Shown here piece by piece: positions 58,614 through 64,000 of a stretch of DNA of 64,000 nt. Made by a program: the position numbers and the translations under genes. Under the pieces are notes generated by a model that was given only the letters and a program-made list of their open reading frames with translations, made no database searches and was not told the origin of the DNA. Numbering within the stretch: the stretch's first letter is position 1; each line of letters opens with the position of its first letter. This stretch comes from Chromobotia macracanthus (Eukaryota > Chordata > Actinopteri > Cypriniformes > Botiidae), in the NCBI GenBank assembly GCA_036877525.1, contig JAZGTH010000005.1, positions 1,166,001-1,230,000 on the forward strand. Reading direction: 5' to 3'.

Positions 58614-59880
58614 GTTTGAGGTAGAAACTCCAAAATTTGCTATGGTAACATACACGGTTCTATGGCTACCACAGACTCAAGAGTGGAGAATTAACAGATA
58701 GGCACATTTTCTGAATAAAATGTGAATGGTGCCTGCCTAGGCAAAACTCGGGCTAAAATATTTCAACAATGATAGCATGTTTTAAGATGATGGTAAAATG
58801 ATTACATATAATGTTAGCATAATGCTAGCATTACTTAGCATGATGTTAACATGACTTGCATAACACTAGCATTCTAGCATTTTTTTTGAAAATCAGTATG
58901 AAACATAAAGGAAAAAGCACTTAAACACAATAACATTGCTTATCATTTTTGACCAGTAGGTGCACTGTCCCCAAATGTATACAAGGTGAACAAAATATGC
59001 TAGTGATGACACATACCAAGTTTTGTGTCAATACACTAAAGTTTTGTAAAGATACAGGTTTAAGTCCTATTGGCGCGCTTGCTTTAGAATTCATTGACAT
59101 GGTATACAAGAACGTTTGATCAATCAAAAACCTTTTCTAACAACTTTTTGTTATGAGCGTCTCTACATGCATTCTAACAAATTTTGTTAGAAAGTTTTCA
59201 GGAGAAATCTGAAAGTTTTGAATAATATTAATTTTGGCAGACAGGAGGTATGGTTGAGAATGGTAAATTTGGAATTGTAGCACTCAGCATAAGCCAACAA
59301 ATCTAATGATGTAAGTTAAATGACAATATGTTTAATTTTTCATATGTTATAAGCATTTTCAGAATATTTGTTATATATCATTACCTATATCATTACCACC
59401 AGGGGGTACTGATGTAAAACTTTACAGGTCCTCTCAGAACATGGCCTGGAAGAACCATACAGAGTTTCGTAATGATATGTTTCGCACAGTTTCACGCTAT
59501 GATGAAACTGTGTGTGTAACCCTAGGTCTTGCCTGTGATGACATACCAACGTTCATGTGAGTACACCAAATTGTTGTACACCAGAGTACACCAAAAATAA
59601 TATAATGTTATTTTAATGTTTTTTTTTGTTCATTTGCACATTATTTGAGAACGGTAAAGCTATTAATAGCTTTTAATAACTTAGAAAGTAGATTTTTTCA
59701 AAAAATTGTCATGATAGAAAATGACATCATAGGGTGCATTTGAATTGTCATAAGACAAAGAATTTCATTTCTTACGTTTCAGAAGTTATGAGTAAACATG
59801 ACTGAACTTCGTCCCCTAATATTAATAAAACCTGTAATATTAATAAAACCGTACAGGGTTCCAGATCAGTGTAAAATTAC
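58614..59880. repeat. interspersed repeat family C, right part and further copies
   Basis: Continues the interrupted copy to about 58680, then 'tagcatgatg'-type short repeats at about 58795-58880 (as in family A), then further family C sequence ('caagttttgtgtcaatacac', 'ttctaacaaattttgttaga') to about 59870. Confidence 0.5.
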
Positions 59881-59899
59881 TTTAGCTATTAATTAATTT

Positions 59900-62540
59900 T
59901 ACTAATGACCTAAGTAAAAATGATTATCCCACACTACCATCCCACTCCCTTTCGAAGAAGGGGGAACTTTGGGTTTCTCATTATCTGTGGTAGAGGGAGT
60001 GACAGGGTTAGTGTAAGGTTTTAGGAGGGATACATGGAAAGTGGGTTGAATACGATACTGTGGACAGAGTTGTAACTTGGAGGTGATGTCACTGATCTGC
60101 CTCAGAATGGGTAAGGGACCTATATAGCGGGGACTCAGCTTCTTACTGGGCAGGGAGACGAAGATCCCAAGTGGATCACAACACCTTACCACCTTGATAG
60201 ACAGGAGCAGTGAAACATCGGGCATCTGCATGAGTTTTGTGTTTCCGGACTGTCTGTTGAATACGGACATGAGCCGAGTCCCACATTCTCTGTCTGAACC
60301 AGTGGTCCACAGCTGGAACATCAGATGGTTCAACTGTCCAGGGAAATAGGAGTGGCTGGAAACTGAGTATGCAATGGAATGGTGTTAACCCAGTGGTGGA
60401 CTGTCTTACGGAATTTTGTGCATACTCGGATACTATTTGTGCATACTCCTGTGCATACACAGGATAGGAGACGGTTCCAACTGTGCTGAATGTCATGGCA
60501 ATAGGACCGCAGATATCTTCCATTTCCTTAATCTTCAACTTAGTCTGGCCATTTGTCTGAGCATGGTATCTGGATGACAAACTCACAGAGAGTCCAAGTA
60601 GCTTGAAGAATGACTTCCACACCCGGGAAATAAACTGGGGCCCACAATTGAAATTAATATGTTGGTACAGTCTTCAGATTAAAAGATTTTTAATCTGACA
60701 TTTCAGTCAGGTGTTTCCAAACTTTTGACTGGTAGTGTATGTTGAAATAATAACCCAGCAGTTTTAAAGGAGGTGGGAAGACCTTTAAGGGGGATTAGTT
60801 TACAGGCTTTGGAGAAGCGATCAACTACTACTAGGATACAGGTGTGGGAGTCTGAGTTGGGAAGATCAGTAATGAAGTCAACTCTGATGTGGGACCATGG
60901 CCTGCATGGTATAGAAAGAGGAACACACTGAGCCACCAGTACCGATCTTGAAGGAGCAAGAGAGTATGCTGGCTGCCTGGGTGTCCAGAGCCCGAAGAAG
61001 CATGGAGTGAGCCCAGAAGGTTTAAACGGACAAGGGTCGTACATAGGTCTTACCTTCTGGTCCTCCCAGCGGAGAAGGTTCAGTTTGGGTGGCGATACAA
61101 ATTTGCTTGTCCAGATCCCAGTGAATGGGACTATAATGATTGGAGGGAGGTTGGTTTCCAGTGCTGATGGACTGTCAGGTTAATGAATACAGGGATAAGA
61201 ATCTGCTCTGACATTCTTGGGTCCAGGACAGTATATTGAATTGGAATCTGGTGAAGATGAGGATGAGCAGTTCAAAACGATGGATGAACTGTTGAGTTAG
61301 AACCTCCTTGAAATACTCCTTTATGGTCTTGCATTCTGGGATGGACGGGGTGGGGGGGGAAATTCTACCCTTCGGGAGTTTGGCCCCGGGCAGCAGGTCA
61401 ATGGCACAGTCCCATGGTTGGTGTGGTGGAAGATGAGTAGCTGCTTGCTTACCGAATACATCCTGGAATGGCCAGTAGTCAGCAGAAATTTCAGGACATT
61501 CAGGACTGTATTAGTCAAACATTGTAGAAGTTCTTGATTGCGGGGAGGAGGAATTGGGACCTCTGACAGACAGTTTTGAAGGCATAACTCACTCTATCGG
61601 GTGATTTGGCTGGTAGACCACTGAATCTGTGAGTGTTCGGAGAGCCACGGGCATCCCAGGATGATATCTACGGTGGAGCCATCCAGCCCCAGAAAGGAGA
61701 TGCATTCTTGATTGAAACGGCCTACTCGAAGCATGACAGGAGGACCCTTGTAGCGGATCTTCCCACACATTAATGGTTTTCTTGGATTGTCTCAATCTTG
61801 AGTACATGGGAGTGCTTCTTACAGGGTAACTGTAGGTGGTTTAGGAGTTCTTGGGAGATGAAGTTTCCAGAGGATCCGGAGTCTAGGAGGGCTTGTACTG
61901 GAAAGGAGTAGTCAGGGGTTATAATATGAACTGAGCCCATAGCAGCACACGGCCCGACAGGAGCAATATGAGAAATGCCACCTTCGGTTTTTCTGACACG
62001 AACAGTTGGGGCTGCATTTCTATATATAGAGAGCACTGGAGAAGAAATCCACTGCAAACCACTGCCTCACTCGATGTAGGAAGATGATGGAGAGGTGATC
62101 GGTGTTAGTGAAGGCTCAAAGTGAAGAGACAAGTTTGGTGATCGGATCCAGAGCTGTGGGGTTGCGGGTATCCATTTCTTTAAGTTTTTGGTCCGTTCTT
62201 CTGTCAGCATACACACAGGAAAATAGTCAGGTAAGTGTAAACACCGAAGCTTTGTTAACGTTCGAGTCCAAACAAGAGAAAATTCAGATAGCAGATAATC
62301 ATCAGAAAACTCAGATCAACATTTGCGTAAACATAACTACATAAGTAGATAGTATGAAGGTGTAAGCAGCGAAGACTGGATACAGGTAAGATCGCTATTA
62401 GCAGATTAGCATGAATGCACATTTAGCTGGAGTGTGTTCAGAGTCCTCTTCGTTTTGCAGGTTTGTGTAGTGGAGGAGATCATAGAAGCACTGGAGATCG
62501 CAGGAATATGCTGGAAAGTCTTCAGGTGAGTACATGTGAT
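59900..62540 (-). mobile_element. Gypsy-type LTR retrotransposon with RT-RNase H deletion
   Basis: Minus-strand order: leader/LTR-derived sequence (62540-62180); a gag start of about 19 codons at 62174 that soon hits a stop; retropepsin-like protease at 62057-61770 (ALLDSGSSGNFIS contains the DSG active site); protease-RT linker at 61518-61320; then a direct jump to the RNase H end/spacer (61300-61050) and integrase (61044-60703, 60622-60180: HIRVDFITDLP, VVDRFSKACKLIPLKGLP, YHAQTNGQTK); and the C-terminal integrase tail (60160-59902: KLSPRYIGPLPIL, YRIQPTFHVSLLKPY). The RT palm and RNase H core are absent. A Tc1-type fragment interrupts integrase near 60690-60740. Non-functional. Confidence 0.8.
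60690..60742. mobile_element. Tc1-like transposon end inserted in the Gypsy integrase
   Basis: 'cagtcaggtgtttccaaac' followed by 'ttttgactggtagtgta' is a typical fish Tc1-like terminal sequence. It separates two integrase segments that should be contiguous. Confidence 0.6.
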
Positions 62541-63024
62541 TTCAAATTCAAATGAAATTGCCACTTCATAAAATAATTAACCAACTTGGTCTCATGGGAA
62601 AATGTTACTATATGTAACTGGGGAGCAAATTTCACCATTTCCTGAAAATGACCCATTTACTGATTTACGATTCGAATTCGTGATACGAATTTCAAGTTCT
62701 TGTTTTTTATCATCTCCTTATGAAACAGCATAAAAAGTGCTATCTTTTGTTATGTTGAATGTCTTCTTTGTGTTATCATGTAGTGAATATTGTTTATGTC
62801 AGCATGTCAACACATTAAACATGATGTTCATTGTTTTATTTCAGTGATCAGTCTGATATCCAGCCCAGTAGAAGCAAACAGAAACATTACCAAAGGCAGA
62901 AGCTCAGACGGGCATGAAAACTCATGGGTGGAGTTTCAGAGAGGGATGACTGTGTTGTCAGAGCTTTTGTTGTGACAAATCCAGAATGGCCTCTGGGCAA
63001 ATGTACATGCAGCTTTTTTGTTGA
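62541..63024. other. unique DNA, nothing recognised
   Basis: AT-rich; no coding similarity. Confidence 0.3.
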
Positions 63025-63028
63025 TCAT

Positions 63029-63060
63029 GTGTGTGTGTGTGGGTGTGTCTGTCTGTGTTG
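63029..63060. repeat. TG-rich alternating purine-pyrimidine tract
   Basis: 'tgtgtgtgtgtgtgggtgtg' followed by 'tctgtctgtgttg'. A mostly alternating TG run of a kind that can adopt Z-DNA. Confidence 0.8.
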
Positions 63061-63139
63061 AATGCTTATACATCTGACAAGAGTGACAGGATAATGATAA
63101 GGGGGTCTGTGTGTAAGGCTGATTTGGAGGTGTTGGGCT

Positions 63140-63345
63140 TTTTAATGAAGGACACCCACCGTTATACTGTTGCAGATGACAAAATGTTGTAGACTGTCTG
63201 GATTAGCAGAGGTCATCTTAATCCCGCGGCAGACAGCTCCCTTCCTGTGTGGCAAACGCATCTCTGAGCGACTGACTGTCAAAGCCACCAAACTAAATTT
63301 CATTTCGAACAAGTGAGACAGCTTGTGTCTGTGACAGAAATATTG
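63140..63345. promoter_or_regulatory. candidate conserved non-coding block with paired bicoid-type sites
   Basis: GC-balanced, repeat-free block next to the TG tract. It contains GGATTA (63200-63205) and TAATCC (63219-63224) in inverted arrangement, both Pitx/bicoid-type (K50) sites. The enhancer role is inferred. Confidence 0.25.
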
Positions 63346-64000
63346 AGTGTTATTTTGTAAATACAATTATTCAATATGTCAAATTCATGTGAATAGATAT
63401 TTGTAATATTTTTATGTTCAGGCATTATAATACAGTGTTGTTGGAACATTTTCAAGTAGTTTGATCATACGCTATGTGTCAAACTGTCAATCGAACAAAA
63501 TGTGATTTATTACCCCATCCCTCCCCTGTATGATTTGTCCAGTTGTCAGTCAAAAGTTTGTACATGTTTGGATCTGACTCTCGCCATATGAAACTGACCC
63601 CTCCTTCCTCCCTTCCTTCCTGTCTTCCTTTCTCTCAAGAGCCTTATAAGCAAGCAGGTATGAATGTTTAAAGGTTTGATAGGGGAATAAATGTTTACGA
63701 TGCGTGTGTGCTGGCACTGCTGAGTTGAATTACTTCCAGTGTTCACGCTTCAAACAAACAAGAAAGTGGTTGATCTGAGACTTTGGGTCACAAATGCAGC
63801 TAGTTTTTAAAGTATATCCCCAAAATTTGTTTGTCTTCCTGACTGTGGGAGGAAGAGGGTCCATGTGTAGATACCTCTAAAGTTAAAACAAAGAGATAAA
63901 GAATTTTATATATTTTTTATATAAACACATAAAAAAGATAATGCTGTCATAATCCTGGATTTTGTGTTAACAACTCTTGCTGTATCTGCTCAGCAAAAAA
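63346..64000. other. unique DNA, nothing recognised
   Basis: 'cagtcaaaagtttgtacatg' at about 63548 resembles a short Tc1-type end. Otherwise no feature. Confidence 0.3.

Noticed and set aside
58320..58655. Reading frame with repeated KDSFLC units
   Set aside because: Produced by the 18-bp tandem repeat within the solo LTR (18 is a multiple of 3). Not a repeat protein.
62461..62525. Plus-strand 65-bp exon-like segment with good acceptor (TTTTGCAG) and donor (GTGAGT)
   Set aside because: It lies antisense inside the LTR/leader region of the minus-strand Gypsy element, and no partner exons are seen, so the splice sites are more likely incidental.
1..64000. macroh2a1, the usual upstream neighbour of Pitx1
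   Set aside because: No exon with macro-domain or histone-fold similarity was recognised; it probably lies beyond the right edge.

Overview
The window is vertebrate nuclear DNA, most likely from a teleost fish and probably a cyprinid. It is AT-rich and gene-poor, with long non-coding tracts and many transposable-element remnants of kinds common in cyprinid genomes: DIRS, L2-type LINEs, Gypsy elements, an endogenous retrovirus, Angel-like MITEs and a tRNA-derived SINE. The species call is inference. The only host protein gene I can support is a three-exon homeobox gene on the minus strand at 1017-3548. I read it as pitx1: it has a paired-class homeodomain with lysine 50, a C-terminal OAR motif, and N- and C-termini typical of Pitx1 rather than Pitx2 or Pitx3.

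Layout: 1-750 is pitx1 3' flank, 750-1016 its 3'UTR, 1017-3548 the gene, and 3549-6430 the promoter side, including a GC-rich CRE-bearing patch. The remaining ~57 kb (6430-64000) lies upstream of pitx1 and carries no other recognisable host gene. In other vertebrates the region upstream of Pitx1 holds long-range hindlimb/pelvic, jaw and pituitary enhancers, so the unique blocks (about 21.9-25.4, 26.1-31.9, 43.3-43.5, 47.6-48.0 and 62.6-64.0 kb) are the best places for regulatory elements. That is inferred from position and sequence texture, not demonstrated.

The mobile-element layer includes: a tRNA-SINE (4.4 kb); a piggyBac-like MITE (6.7-7.6 kb); paired copies of a 'ttgctaggg' repeat (11.4-12.5 and 38.7-39.5 kb); LINE tails (12.6, 14.0, 43.7 kb); a decayed DIRS element (17.5-20.45 kb); an Angel-like MITE (21.56-21.84 kb); a Gypsy relic interrupted by a G/T homopolymer block (32.4-33.9 kb); an L2-type LINE split by an LTR-like insertion (34.1-37.1 kb); a second LINE (37.57-38.74 kb); a decayed endogenous retrovirus with gag-, pol- and env-like pieces (54.6-56.6 kb); a solo LTR with a 5-bp target-site duplication and an internal 18-bp tandem repeat (58.01-58.61 kb); and an internally deleted Gypsy element (59.9-62.5 kb). 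All element reading frames are broken.

I do not see a new multi-gene system. The most distinctive observations are the intact solo LTR with its tandem array, the order of the retroviral relic, the G/T block, a triple POU octamer cluster, and a paired bicoid-type (Pitx-type) site block at the far end of the upstream desert.
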